A stretch of DNA of 64,000 bases from Echinococcus granulosus (Eukaryota; Platyhelminthes; Cestoda; Cyclophyllidea; Taeniidae), in NCBI RefSeq assembly GCF_000524195.1, contig NW_020170512.1, forward strand, positions 127,003 to 191,002, written 5' to 3'. Below the pieces are notes generated by a model. That model searched no databases and was not told where the DNA came from. It worked only from the letters and a program-made list of their open reading frames with translations. Below, piece after piece: positions 48,285 to 60,969 of the stretch. Numbering within the stretch: position 1 is the first letter of the stretch; every line of letters begins with the position of its first letter. A program made the translations under genes and the position numbers.

Positions 48285-51039
48285 CTTCAAAAATAAGCAA
48301 AAGGACAGGCTCTCTGAACCTTATTAACATTAAGAAAGACAGGACAGGGAATTGGTGTGCTCAAATGCCATTTCTAGATCAGATTCCCTCCAATGTCTTC
48401 AAACTAACCTTCTCCCATGGGAGGTTTTTAAAAAATTTGTCTTCTTCGAAACGAATTTGGGCTCTCGGAAAAGCAGCTACCTAATTCTCATGTACCACAA
48501 ACTTGGAGCTGATGCCAAACTGTCGCGGTTATAGCAAGCTTTATAGCATTTTAAAGGGTGGAGGGAAGTTGCAGTTTTACGCACTTATTTTACCTCCATA
48601 GGCCAATCAGAAATACCCGAGTGAAGGGTCAGAGATACGCAATGACCCCCCTTCACTTACACATCATCGAATGTCGTCACGCCAACTTATTCTATGCAAT
48701 TTCTTTTAAGAGGTACCTGAGGTCTCTTGCATGCAGAAGTCTTTATGGTCCATTTCCGATGACTTCCACTTTATTTATGTAAGAATAACAACTGCTCACA
48801 CTTCTTTTTAGAGGAATTACGCGGTGAAATGCGGCTTCAATTTTACTTACAGCAACAAAACTATACAAGCTAGGGTGTGAAATCGGCATGATGCACAGCG
48901 ATGCCAAGCATCTTTAGTTCTTTAAACTCTTCTCATAAATAGAGCATGGTAGTCCACTGACAATTTGTAAAGATTTGCAAATAAGCGTGGCAGCAAAATT
49001 GACGGTTTCATTTAGGCATTTAGGAGAAAGAGCAATCAAAGTTAACCAATGCTTACAGCATGTGGCTAAGCAAGTTCAACGATGTATGGATCTTTCCTTC
49101 ATGTAAATTATTGTCCAAATACATTCCGACATAAAATACCTCGTTTGCACAAGAACATGAATAATATGACAATTTTTTGGATAGCTAAGGTTTTTGCATC
49201 GTTACACCGGCAGGGCATGGTCAATATACTGTGTTTACATGAACCACAGCTCCAATTTTACACATATATTAAAACCACAGTGACAAATCACGATCTGATG
49301 TTAATTAAAAAGTCAGAACATAATCCCTTATTGCGAAAAATTGACGATACTATCAATTAGATGATGTAATCAGACGAGACAAATATTGCAAGAATTGAGT
49401 TGTTTTAAAACCTACTAATTAAAAACAGCTAAAACACAAAGACAGCAGGCAAAGGCCACCTTAAATTAGTGGAGTTGAGTGAATCACTCGGATGTTGCGA
49501 TGCTTATATTCAGTTACGATTACTAGGTGACTTATTAACCAGATCTGAATCTCACCACTCAAGTTAACGAATTCTGCCTTCATTAATTTCAAAATATCTC
49601 AGAGAAAATCTGTAAAAGAGAGCAAAACACAGTGTTAGCATTGTAAGTCAAAAAATGCAAAATAGAGCATACCCCCGAGTTTATTATTTTTGCGAAAGTA
49701 CATTCCTAAGCTAGGTTAATTGATACAGCCAAAAAACAGTAACATATAAGCGTAAGACCATGTATAAGATATATTTACTGTAAAAATGCTCTTCAAAGGC
49801 AAAACACATTAAACAACTGTCTAGTAGAAGTGCTAAAATGGGGTGTTAGTGTATAATTAAACGCCGATGGTGAAAAACTCTACGTTAAAAGGGTATGTAT
49901 TAGTCAGAACTCTAATTCATAAATGCGTACACGGGGCAACAAAATTCTTGATCCTACTTATTTAATTTGGCGCTTAAGATGTTGCAATCATTAGTACTAT
50001 TTGCACTCAATACGCTCACTCGATAGCACAAATTTGTAATACCAATGTGTTCAAAGACGAATCCTAGCCAACAATTACATAACGTTTTAAGACTATTTAC
50101 CGCAGGTAAATTCGCCGCAAAGCTTTCAGTGACTTGACTTCGGCAATAAGGCAAGCTCCCATTAAAGCCTGATGTCGCGAGGCGATGAGGTATTTAATTG
50201 GTTACCATATATGACCTAGAATGGATTATGAACAGACAAACAATTCAGACCATGTTTGTTCTCAATGCAAGCAAATTTGCTTTTCCATCGTTCACATTCT
50301 TAATTGACAGAAAATTCGACTGTGAAATTCGTTGTAACTTTGAAGGGCTGAGATACTTCTAGTAACAATGATGAATGCTTAAAAAGAATTCGTAATGAAA
50401 AATTGCCCGATAACCCTAAATCCCAACTGCACGTAGAAAATTTTATACTTAAAGTAGTTTAAGCAACAGACCTAAATCCGAAATTATGCTCTATAAAATA
50501 CTGTACTACCGATAATTCGCGCAATTTATCCACCGCTTATGTTTTCAAATGTACCTATGGGAGAGGAAGAGGGCAATCGACTTGAACCTCGTGATAGTGG
50601 AGTGATCAGAATCCTCTATTGCAGAGAAATGCTCAGTCTTTCGACTTCTTTAGGCCTGTATCTATTCTCCTTGGCTCTAACTACTGAACGTGTCCCAATG
50701 TAATCAGCCTCTTCATTCAAAGGGTGTGGACGCTACAGAGGAGGAGTTGAACGAGGATAGTGCTAATATGGTAAGAGCTCCAGCAAACCCTTTTTTTCCT
50801 TGTTTAGTTCACACAGAGTCCGACTCACCCCCATTATAGTTGAGAAGCTCTGCGGCACAAAGACCAACTCGCTCAGCCAACTGGTCAAGTTCACTAATAA
50901 AAAGCGCTGGAAACTTCGTATGGGCTCACTTAACTAGAAACCCAACAGATGATCAGCCTTAACACTCTCATCGTGCTCTTTTGTACTGTACTCTAAGACT
51001 GAGTGAGCCTTCCGTTTCCCCACCCTATTTACTCTCAAA
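48285..51039. other. Stretch with no recognised gene
   Basis: AT-rich. If the candidate exon near 58.2 kb belongs to the coiled-coil gene, this is intron. Frames at 49082-49360 (+) and 49954-50154 (-) show no domain. Confidence 0.35.
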
Positions 51040-52380
51040 CGGCTCCCATTCATTTATTCTAGTTCGAGGTAAATTAGAAGGACGTCCATGCAGCTTCCTT
51101 CTTCACTTGAACGCAGCTGGATCTATGGTAAATCTTCGGACCTTCTTCACTCTTTGTAATAAGATTACGGTCCTTTTTTCTTCTACAAAAGTGCCCTCAA
51201 CAGAAGGAAGGGAGATGCTTGTAAAAGGGAGGAAGTTGTTGGGAGTCTGCAGAGGGAAAGAAGCTCTGGCAGTGAAATGCGCTAAATGTCCAGAGCTGGC
51301 TTGTGACGCGATACTTGGTGTTGATTCACTACTTTACGCCAAAGCTGTCCCAAATCTTGCGGAAGCCACTTTTTCTATCCACCGGTGCAATGAAACCAAC
51401 ACAGATGGTTTGCTATTGAAAGAAGACCCAGGTGGCATCTGCGGAGCCCCTTTTTAAGCTGCAGCCATATCCATGAACAACTTAGATGATCTTCGCGCAC
51501 ACCTGACTCACATTTCTGATGACTAGAGGGTAGAATTTCGCCAGTTTCTGATTAGGCACACGAAAGTATTTGCATAGCAAGGCGCTAAGCCGGGACGAAC
51601 AGGTACCGCCAAGCATACGATACCCATCTGGCAACAATCCAGACGTATTCTACCTCCTCCGTCAGAAGAAGCTCTGCAACCATCAAAGTTACCATGGTGC
51701 TCTCCAATTGCGTTGGTAAAGAAGAACGATGGTAGCCTCCGATTGTACATTGGCTAGGGGGAGCTGAAAACCGCAACTAAGAAGGACGCATTCCCATTAC
51801 CCCATGTAAACAATTTACTCGACTCCCTTCATGGGTCAAAGCGGTTCGCCATCCTAGACTTAAAATCAGGATAGTGGCAAGTGGAAGTGGTGGAAAAGGA
51901 CAGAGGGAAGACAGCTTCTGTATTGCTTTATGAATTTCAGACAATGCCCTTCGCACTCTGTAACGCTGTGGCCACCTTCCAACGTCTGATGCAAACAGCA
52001 TTGATTAGTTTATTCCCAAAAGCACTGTATAATATACATCGATAATATTCGCATCTTTGGTAGAGATATTCGAGGGCATAACGCCAACTTTAGACTAGTA
52101 TTCGACTGTCTGCTAGACGCAGGATTGATTCTAGACCCGAAGAAATGCCGTTTTCTGCAATGCTCGATGAGATGGCAGCCATTGGAGACCATACGAAACA
52201 AGTGAGGACATGGTCAACAACAGTTAATCAGAAGGAGCTCCTCAGTTTCCTCGTTTTAGAAAATTGCTCTAGGCGTTTTGTAAAAGGTTTTGCTAAGTTC
52301 TCCATCCTGCTGCATCAGTTAATCAAAAGCAGGCACAAATGGAATATTAAGTGGAAAAAGAGCTCCACGCAAAAATGATG
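51040..52380 (+). pseudogene. Ty3/gypsy retrotransposon pol relic (protease and reverse transcriptase)
   Basis: The order is that of gypsy pol. About 51050-51460 is a retropepsin-like region (GRPCSFLLHLNAAGS, later DAILGVDSL) in which the catalytic Asp motif is gone. About 51600-52130 is reverse transcriptase: WCSPIALVKKNDGS, FAILDLKSG, MPFALCNAVATFQRLM, then YIDN where the active site normally has two Asp, and DPKKCRFLQC. About 52200-52350 is the connection region (NQKELLSFLVLENC, RRFVKGFAK). The parts are in different frames, with stops (one right after DLKSG) and a deletion in the RT N-terminus. No integrase or LTRs were recognised. The element is inactive. It describes past retrotransposition of a Ty3/gypsy element, not a virus. 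Confidence 0.85.
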
Positions 52381-54916
52381 CCTCTTCCTTCCGTCTCAAT
52401 GCAAATTATATGGACATGATTGTCTGCTGGCAATTATTCTAGCTTCTTTGAACGATGAGGTTGTGCTCATTTGGAAGAGCACTCAATCGTTGCATCTGTT
52501 TGAAGTCTGAGTAGGCATAGAAAGTGCGTTTCTCTCTTGCATTATTATATACTTTATCAATGATACCAATTCTTATTTGTCTACCTTGGTTTCTTGTAAA
52601 GTTATGGGTATTTTTGTCTCCACAGAAGGATGTCTATTAAAAGAGGGACAAAGATAGTTAAGATGTTCAGCTATCCCGGTGTATTTTATGATTCACCAGA
52701 ATTGTTCTATTCCATACACTTTAATTATTCGCTCTTTTTCTTCCTTTATAAACATACTGCTTGAAATTCTGCTCCTCTAACACTTCAGGTGTGCTCCTCA
52801 ATTTTTCTACTTGTCGCACTTTTTTTCTCAGAGTCCATTTTCTACAGGGATGTAGCCATTTTTTCCCATACTGTCTTATTTATCAATCTTGTATTTGAGT
52901 TCGATTTTAAAACGAAAGCGCTGCTATTATTCTCAGCCGCAGTCAGTCACGCTGGAATTGAGGTGGTTGCTTGACACATAGAATTTCCACATTTGGCCTC
53001 CGCGTTATTGCTTCTGTCCCTTTTACCTTCAATTTTATTATTTGTGACGAGATATAAGACTGTTTCCTCTGTTTTTTTTTCTAACCTGGAATTCTCTGCC
53101 ATTAGCACTAGTGTGTTTACTAAGCGCATTATGAAGTTCTCTTCAATTGTCAACTTTTGTCCTATCTATAATTTACCTTATAATGCACGATTCGGTTAGA
53201 AGAGCATTTTTAATCTTTCATGGTGTTTAATTTTGCTAATAGCTAGTGCTGTAATATTTCAAATGGTGATAGTTGAAAGTTCAAAGTTGTTCGTTCCCAT
53301 TTTTTTTCAAAAACGATGCCACGGTCTGATTGTCAACGATCGAGTGAGGAGGAATTTCTGCCATGTAGTTATCCTCGTCTCTCTTAGCAAAGCGGTTTGC
53401 TCTCCAACAATTTCATTCACTTTTTTCAAATTCTCACATTTGCTACTGTACTTTGGAAGTAAAACTGTTTTTAAAGGCAACTAATCAAAAAGGTGAGGTC
53501 TCTATCTTAGGGCTAAACTTGTTATAGAATCTTGATGGAGTAATGAGTTTTCACTTCCTACACGTGAAGTCTAATATATTGATGTATTTTTCTAGGAGAA
53601 AAATTGAGCCATCCAGGCTCCTGATTAGGTCCCCCATTTGTATTGTGGTGATTTAGTACTTTGCTTAACTGAGCGTGGACTTGAGTCCCTGCAGATTGTT
53701 GTTGATCGAAGTGAACGGGGCGTGTGAGATGTGGTTGTCACATGTCGCGCTTTGGATGAGGTATTGCCACCTGTGGTATCGGTAAGTAGAACATTTGAGT
53801 TGTAAGAACCAGGAATGCAGAGGTACTCCCTAGTATATGTAAGTGTAAGTGGCGTAACTAAGATACCTATTTGCAAGCAATTTGGTAAGTTTTGAGACCA
53901 AGTTTATAGGAGTTACGCGTTGGTCGGAAGCCAAGTACAAGGCAGTTCACTCGCTGAAGTGGAAGCTTTACTATGGGGGTGGGCTAGAAACCACCGCTGC
54001 AGGTATCAGCCTTTACGGTTATAAGGGTGTTTTGCAGCCGACTGAAGTGCTCGGTACTTTATCACTGTACTATTTATTGCCTAAGTATGTATCATCGAGC
54101 TGTTTTTTCGCCTTCTCTGTCCTCGACAAACCCAATTAAGAATTATGGGTGTGATTCCATTATTGTTCTCAGTGGAAAGACGGTTAGTTAAAAGTTCCGG
54201 TTTGACTGCAATGGATAGAGATTTTAATAAGCTACAAGCCTGAATGGCATGAGTGGAGGCCTACTGCATTGTAGCAAAGATTGACTCAAGAGAAATTAGG
54301 AAGGTCCACTTAATACTAAGGCATGTATAAATGCTTCAGTCTATTGCACAACCGTAGTCATGTTCTTAGTAATGATTTATCTGCGTCAGATGTCACCGTG
54401 GCTTATCTAGCACACTTAAATGGCTTCAGAACTAAATAGTACTGGGCTGCACATCCTGTCCTTTATCGGCTGCGCATTGATTTCGAGTGTTTTTTTCGGA
54501 AATATCTGTCTAAGACAAGATTCATTCGTCTCAACATGCTATGTATGCCGGTGGTTGAGATTTACTGCGGTCTAGGAAAATGTTAAGCCCTTATATTTGG
54601 AACTTTTTTTGCTTTTAAGGGAATAATTCAACCAGTGCCTTGTGCATTGTGCCATCTGGTTGGGGGATGTCTGCAATCTTAGCCCTGTAGATGTTGGTGT
54701 GATGTGCAAAATAACAAGAAGATGGATTGCTAAAGAATTCATGGGGATTCTAATTGCTTTTTTAGGTATAATTGTAGAAAGTAGAGGTTAAACACTCTCC
54801 AACGCAGCTCGAATGACTTTGTAGTTTGTGCGTGGATACCATTCCCTGAGACACTGCAGAGATATCTACCACTCCCATTTACCAGTCATCAGAGCCTCAA
54901 AACTGGCTCCTTATAC
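52381..54916. other. Pyrimidine-rich stretch with no firm gene
   Basis: T/C-biased on the + strand at about 52540-53500. On the minus strand 53876-53625 is open and Ser/Thr-rich (DTTGGNTSSKARHVTTTSHT) after a possible acceptor (acatatactag). Several frames there are open at once, so I do not call an exon. Confidence 0.3.
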
Positions 54917-55049
54917 CTGCCCTACCACCGCTGGAATGATTAGCACGTCCACAGAACTTGAGTCGGGTGGCTTTGTTGAATCAGCCGATGAGATATTTGG
55001 AACCACTAACGAATCGCTTCGGCCATGGTTGATTTGTATTGTACCCGAA
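54917..55049 (-). CDS. Exon-like open segment, Ser-rich (gene unknown)
   Basis: Acceptor gtgggatttacag|T, 44 codons reading SGTIQINHGRSDSLVVPNIS then SSADSTKPPDSSSVDV, donor GGGCAG|gtataa (or stop TAA at the next codon). The composition is protein-like. Phase (one base in, zero out) does not connect it to the nearest candidate exons, so its gene is unresolved. Confidence 0.4.
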
Positions 55050-55249
55050 CTGTAAATCCCACGACAGATTTGAGATTAAATTTGGCCTTGTCACTTTAGT
55101 CACAAAATATTGTGGTGGCATTCCTCGCAAATCTAGTGCGTAAGAGTATGATCGTACAGGTAGTACTTCATTCTGATACAGACTGCAGTGGACTGGGTGG
55201 AGTCGAAGTAGTTTGCTTTTACCTCACCCAAAAGTAAGTTCATTTTTTT

Positions 55250-57060
55250 AGCATACGCTTTAACCGCCTTATTAGATAAATTGCCTCTGAAATCTATTTG
55301 ATGTGAAATTTTTCCGTGTCCATTTTTATATCTGTTTCTAAAATATTGTTCAACTTATCAAAGCGTAATGAATTGCCTCGGAAATTTATTAGATCCGGTG
55401 AATATCTCTGGTGCATTATGCATATCCGTCTTCAATACTGACTTTATTATCCTTGGCTCAATTCTTTTCTTCTGGATTTCGTTCGGTTTGTTGGATATCT
55501 CTGCTACTTTTAGGGATTTCTTTCTCTGAATTTCCTTTGGTCCCGTTTATATCTAGCATGAAATTTATTTAATTCGACTGTGGTATTTACTTTTCATGTT
55601 CAAACATTTCTCATCCTCATTTATTCGACCTCGCTTATATCTCGCGTTCAATTTACATACGTCTGCTGTAATCTTTGTTCTTCACCATCTTGAATGCATT
55701 TTTGCCGCTATTTGTCTCAACTAGAGCATGTCTCGCGTATGTTTCAGATTTTCCTTTGGTGGCATATATCAGGCCAAGCTAAATTAACTGATCTGCCTCC
55801 TAATTCTATTTGGCGTAGTGAATTTCTTGCGAATAATTTCAAATCTCTCTGCCGTAATATTAATCTGACTAGTCTGAACTCATTTATTTACCTCCGAATA
55901 TCATTTGACCTATTGAAGCTCCTGCGAATATTTTTGACCTGTCTTCGGTAATATTGACTCGACAAAGCTAGTCTCATTAAAGGGCCTCCTGATTACATTT
56001 AAATGGACAATCACTTCTGCTTAATTTAGTACTATCTATGGACATATTGTTCATACTAAGCCAAACTAGCTTAATTTTTCGCGGACTTTAGTTTACCAAG
56101 ACTATTTCTCTGGGATAAGTTTAAACTGTCCTCTTTTTACTTTCACTTAACTAAACTAAACTGATTGAATTTCACCTTTATTACATTTGAAGTAGAGAAT
56201 TGCTCGTGGCTAATTTTCCTCTGGACTCGCTTACTTTTACCTGACTAAGCTAATCGCATTGATCATACGCTAAATTTCATTTGATCCAGGAAGTTTCTTG
56301 CGAAATATTACGATTATTCAGCAGTAAAATTGACTTGACCCATTTAGGCTAAACTAATGAAATTTCCTCTGAATTGCAAGCGAACTAGCTGATTGCTTCG
56401 TGATTAATTTACCTTTATCTTCATCGTGTTGACTTGACTAAAAAATGCCTTGATTTGCCATTGAATTACGCTTAGCCTAGGCATTTGCTCGTGAATCATT
56501 TGCCTCCCTCCTCGCTAATGTTGCCTTTAATATGCTAGCCTTATTGTTTTGCCTGTCAATTTTATTCGACTGTACTTAGCTTAACTTATGAATTTGCAGG
56601 CGATTTTCATTGTGACCTGGGGATTCACTCGTGAACTATTCATCTTTGTCTTCTTCAATTTTCACTCACTTTGTCTCCTGAATTTCACCCTACCTTGAGA
56701 TTTGTCCTCCAGTAATTTCGGTCTCTCCTCTGTGTACTTGTCTGGACTTGGCCCAACTTATTCATTTGCAGCCGAATTGAAGGCGATCCTGTGATTGGCT
56801 CCTTACAAATTTAGCTCCATCGTCGGTGATATTGATATGACTTAGTTAAACTGATTGACATGCCCCTGAATTACATTTTATCGAGAGAATTGCTCTAGAC
56901 TAATTTGGCTCTGTCCTCTCTTATATTGACTTAACTTTACTAAGGTCATTTAGTGAGATTTGCTCTAAAATAATTTAGTTCTCTCCTCGGTACATGTGAC
57001 GATACTGATCCCACCTCTTCAATTTTCCTCGGAATTAAAGCTAATTTTGAATGAGCCACT
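55250..57060 (+). repeat. Degenerate tandem array, unit about 95 bp
   Basis: A recurring order of words returns roughly every 95 bases: aattGCTCGTGa-aatttTcctct, then gtcctcggtaatattgacttgacta, then aagctaa-ctgattgaattacc. I see anchor words near 55825, 55920, 56010, 56100, 56199, 56295, 56393, 56482, 56620, 56697, 56791, 56886 and 56951. The copies are heavily substituted and the left edge (55250-55740) is faint. No long frame runs through it. Confidence 0.7.
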
Positions 57061-58200
57061 TACACCACTTTAGTTACTTACTTCTGATATCATCAGATCT
57101 CAACCACCATTAGTCCCATTTTTTATAAAATGACATTGCCTTATAAACGTTGATATAGCTGTTGACATTTTCTAATAGCATTATTTCCGCATGGATACTA
57201 GCAACTTGTTTTGTTTCCTAATAAGAATTCTTACACTTTTACAACTACGGTTCATTTTTACCTTGAAACAAGGCTTTGTGCCATTCTTCTTTCTCAAAAA
57301 AATATAAAGCAAGCAGTGCTACAAATTGCCATATCATGAACAGAAATTCCAAAAGCAACTGGTTTTCGATGTCACCAAATTGCGTTAGACAGGCAATTTT
57401 ATTTAACATTCATTTAAATGCGCATATTTTCCATGTTAATTAAGAAATTCCTCACATGTTATCCGCACATGCAACTCCGATGTTAAAAATGTGTAAGTGT
57501 ACTTACTTTGATATGTTTACAGTGTGTTATATTTGCTCGCATGTGCATTCAGGCAGCTTTTAGCCAAACCAGGCATGTGGACTGGAAGAAAAGGACAGCA
57601 GAGAACAAACAGATGGGAGCAGCATTTGTAATAAGTGGGATCAAGTCTTCCTGCGTTAATACTGCTGACAATGACTTTACTTGCTGCTAGTTTTCTTGAT
57701 CAGTTTGTATGCGGATGTCTGCAATTTCACCACTTGCGACCATCACAATAGACTATTTGCTCCTAAACGCAGCATTTACGTGCACACTTTTTAAAGAAAT
57801 AAAACATTAATTCGGACATTCATTTGAGATACAAATGGACAAGTTTAACTGAAATGATTCGGATAGCCAGCTTGTTGGCTAACCTTAAGAGATAAAAGTT
57901 CTCGACTAGCAGCAGTATTTTTGATTTGATTAAACTGAAATCCTCGACTTAAGGTAACTATCGGAAGGTGAATTATAGGAAGCGGCGGCAGACGCATGGT
58001 GTGGAGAAACAGATGGGCTTGTGACTTGTTCAGTGAGTGCTTTCGAGGAGGATTGGTGATTGCATTGAGGTTTATGTGATGGTAGGAGAGGTTGACAGAG
58101 GAGGGGTTGATTCTTTTCATACAAATTCATAAAATACGCTTAAAAGAAGGGAAATACATGCGTAAGTTAGGAAGAAAATATGCTAAAAATTGATGCTTAC
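57061..58200. other. Stretch with no firm gene
   Basis: On the minus strand 58120-57930 is open and Ser/Pro-rich (SPSVSPHHASAAASYNSPSD). Its phase does not fit the exon-like segment just upstream at 58201-58331, so I leave it uncalled. Confidence 0.3.
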
Positions 58201-58331
58201 CAGTTTGCGCGGTCCTTTCTACTACGTTCATGTCTTGAAGAGGTTGGTGTTTGGTAGAGAATAAGGTTGTGTAATAGTCGGCAAAATTGCTCAATTTTTT
58301 AGAGATAGTATTAAAACTTTCCAGTTCAATA
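58201..58331 (-). CDS. Exon-like open segment, helical (gene unknown)
   Basis: Acceptor aacgcctcag|T after a pyrimidine-rich stretch, 43 codons (IELESFNTISKKLSNFADYY, later LQDMNVVERTAQT), strong donor CAAACTG|gtaagc with one base over. Its outgoing phase matches the most 5' assigned exon of the coiled-coil gene at 48284 (G+AT, Asp). That would make it an upstream exon across a 9.9-kb intron; this link is inference. Confidence 0.45.
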
Positions 58332-60233
58332 CTGAGGCGTTGTGAATTTTAGCAAAAGAAAAAGTGGTTAGACTGGACGCCATTCTCAATTTTGGGAGTT
58401 AAAATTATTTGGTTAACCTGATAGGAGTCATTAAATGTACCCAGTGGGGTATACGATTTGATATGGCAGTAAGTGGTAAAATTGCATCGTGTAATCATCT
58501 CTACATAAAGATTGCAAATTACAACATAAAGCTTTGTTGATTAGTCAAAGATTCGCCATGTTGGAACATCTTTTGTTAAACTGGAATAAGGGATGCTGGT
58601 ATCACATACTCGGCGCATCTTTTCCTTCCAAAGAGGAACCTATGCATCGTAGTTGAAGCTGGGATTCATAGAGCTATGTTGGGTTGGATACCCTAAAAGG
58701 AAGTTAAATTTGTCAGCATGAGTTCAGTCATCACATGAAGATTAGCTAGAAATGGCCTTCTGTTAGCATCCAAATGTAACCGTATGGAATATATTTCATA
58801 ATTGAGCACCCTATCGAACATTGTAAATCAGGTGTCTAATTTGCATGTGCATTCTATAAAAAGGAGGAGCCAGCTTTGTTTATTATTTAGGTAGGAAGAG
58901 ATTATTCTGGTTTTAGCAGTGTTCCATGGTAACCTATAAATAGCTCTGGGGATGGCGTTATTGCTTGAGGATTCCGAATAAAACCAGGCACGAACAATTT
59001 GCTATAGGATTATTTTGACAGTTTGCATCGAATAATGTCATTAGATTCTGCTCATTAGGGGTTCTTTTATTTGGCATAGTTTAAATGCCAGGTTCTACCT
59101 TTGTCTTTTAATGTGAAGTAAAGCAAAACGAGCTGACAGCGTAAATGATCGGATGGCTCCTGAATGCTTGTAAAACGTGGTCTCCCATACCAGATGTTTC
59201 GATAATGTAGCATTAAAGTACAATGCATCTCATTTACCTGTCTAGTGGGAAGCAATTTCGATGACTCCACTGGAAGGCTCCAACTGTTTCTAAACTACCA
59301 AGGGTCCATTTTCCCAAAAACAGAGGTGGACAATGTTTTGTTCACCTCTAGTATGGCAGCAAGTATCTTGATTATTCGCCTACACGAAGTGGAACCTTGT
59401 AACGTTCTAGTCTGTTTGTCTACCACTAAAAAGATATGCTTGAAGGACATCAATTATAGTGGAGTCTTTGAAGCTAAGATAATGTTAAGCGAAATGCACC
59501 TACACTTAACGTGATAATATTAATGAATAAGCCCAATTGACTTCTTTGTTCCCTTCAATGTCGAGTAGCTGGGCTTCTATTTCAGTAGGGAAACACTGAG
59601 TGGATCTTGTCCGCATTGACATTGTATACAGCCAAAAATACCAACCATCTATCTTTTTACACTACTCCTCACTGCTTTAAACCAACTCTACCCTTTCAAA
59701 AAGTTCCTATGGGATCCGTACACGTGGCAAACCCAATCCATGCAGCAGAAAGAGCATCTATGCCTATCCTTTCCTCCTCGCCTCACCTTCCCGTGCATGG
59801 CCGTAGCAGCCCCAGTGCAGGGAGTCGCGACTAAGGCGAAAGAGAGTAAATGCCCACCATATTTTGCAGAATTTTAACCACCACTTATCAATCCGGACCA
59901 TCATTAACAGCTACTTAAGATGGCCTGAAGGAATCCACCAAACCTGCCGTGAATGCATAGAAGCTATCGTTGCCATTTTGACGAAGCAGGGGATAGACTG
60001 AAAGATGTCAAAGTGGTGTATTCTTATCTACAATAACTTTCCTCCTACCTGAAAATACTCCACACTGTTTATCCTCCTCCTCCTCATTCTCATCTATCAT
60101 CTCTCTTCTGTATTAATATATATCACATCTTATTTCTTCAACTCAACACTTTGATCACAGTTTGAAGTCATTTGTTGCGTTATCGAATTTTTAAGTTAAA
60201 TAATTTAGCTTATCGTCTTGGAGGTTTCGGTAC
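58332..60233. other. Stretch with no recognised gene
   Basis: AT-rich with a GC-richer patch at about 59700-59830. No domain is recognised in the open frames. Confidence 0.35.
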
Positions 60234-60458
60234 CTGCAGAGTTTGGTCCGTCCGTATGGCGGTTCCTTTGCCAGTTTTTTGAACGCCATGACTTGGACTG
60301 GCTGTGCTCTCAATAACCAAAGATGGGGGAAGCCCTCTAACTATAAAAACCCTTTTTGGTGCTAATGATGTTCCAGACCTTTGATTCGACAAGAATGTGT
60401 CCCTTTCCGATAATGTATCATTATCCGGTAGCCATGGAGGTATCGCGAAATAGCAACA
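60234..60458 (-). CDS. Exon-like open segment (gene unknown)
   Basis: Acceptor gcattcag|TGT, 75 codons in one frame (PPWLPDNDTLSERDTFLSNQ, APKRVFIVRGLPPSLVI, TGKGTAIRTDQTLQ), donor CTGCAG|gtaccg. The frame is open further upstream to about 60520, which weakens the acceptor choice. Composition is Ser/Thr-rich and protein-like. It may belong with the other minus-strand exon-like segments, but the phases do not connect them. Confidence 0.38.
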
Positions 60459-60969
60459 CTGAATGCGAATCCCGCATTTGCTATTACGTTGCTTACTACG
60501 TAGGCAAGAATTGGCTCCAATTTATGATTTATTATCATGCCTTTTGTATCTTAATTGTTTTATTGTACTAGTTTCAGGTGCCAGTTTGTTTTCATTCTTT
60601 ATCCTAAAGGCCTTTCATAATGCATGGTAAAAGTTGCATTATTTAATTTGCTTATAAGACACTTCTGGCTCGGATTATTTATTGACTTCCATACCACTGG
60701 TTAAATCTTCACTCCTCGAATGTGCGTTGATCCTTTTTTAGTGAAACGTGTAGTGTAAGACCATACTAGTTACTTAATCGTTGGTTCAGTTTCGACGTGA
60801 GTCGGTGTTGGAGACTGAGCCAGAAGCAGAGGAATGGCTTCTTGGAGACCTGAAATCGTTTGTTTGGAAAGCCGCAGTGTAATTTTTTACGCTATGGTCC
60901 AGTCATCCATATTTCCAGGTGCAGCATAAATTGAGTTCTCTTTAGTGGGACTTTGTGCTTTTTAAAACG

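Noticed and set aside
53625..53876. Ser/Thr-rich minus-strand exon
   Set aside because: All three frames are open for a while and no phase links it to neighbouring segments.
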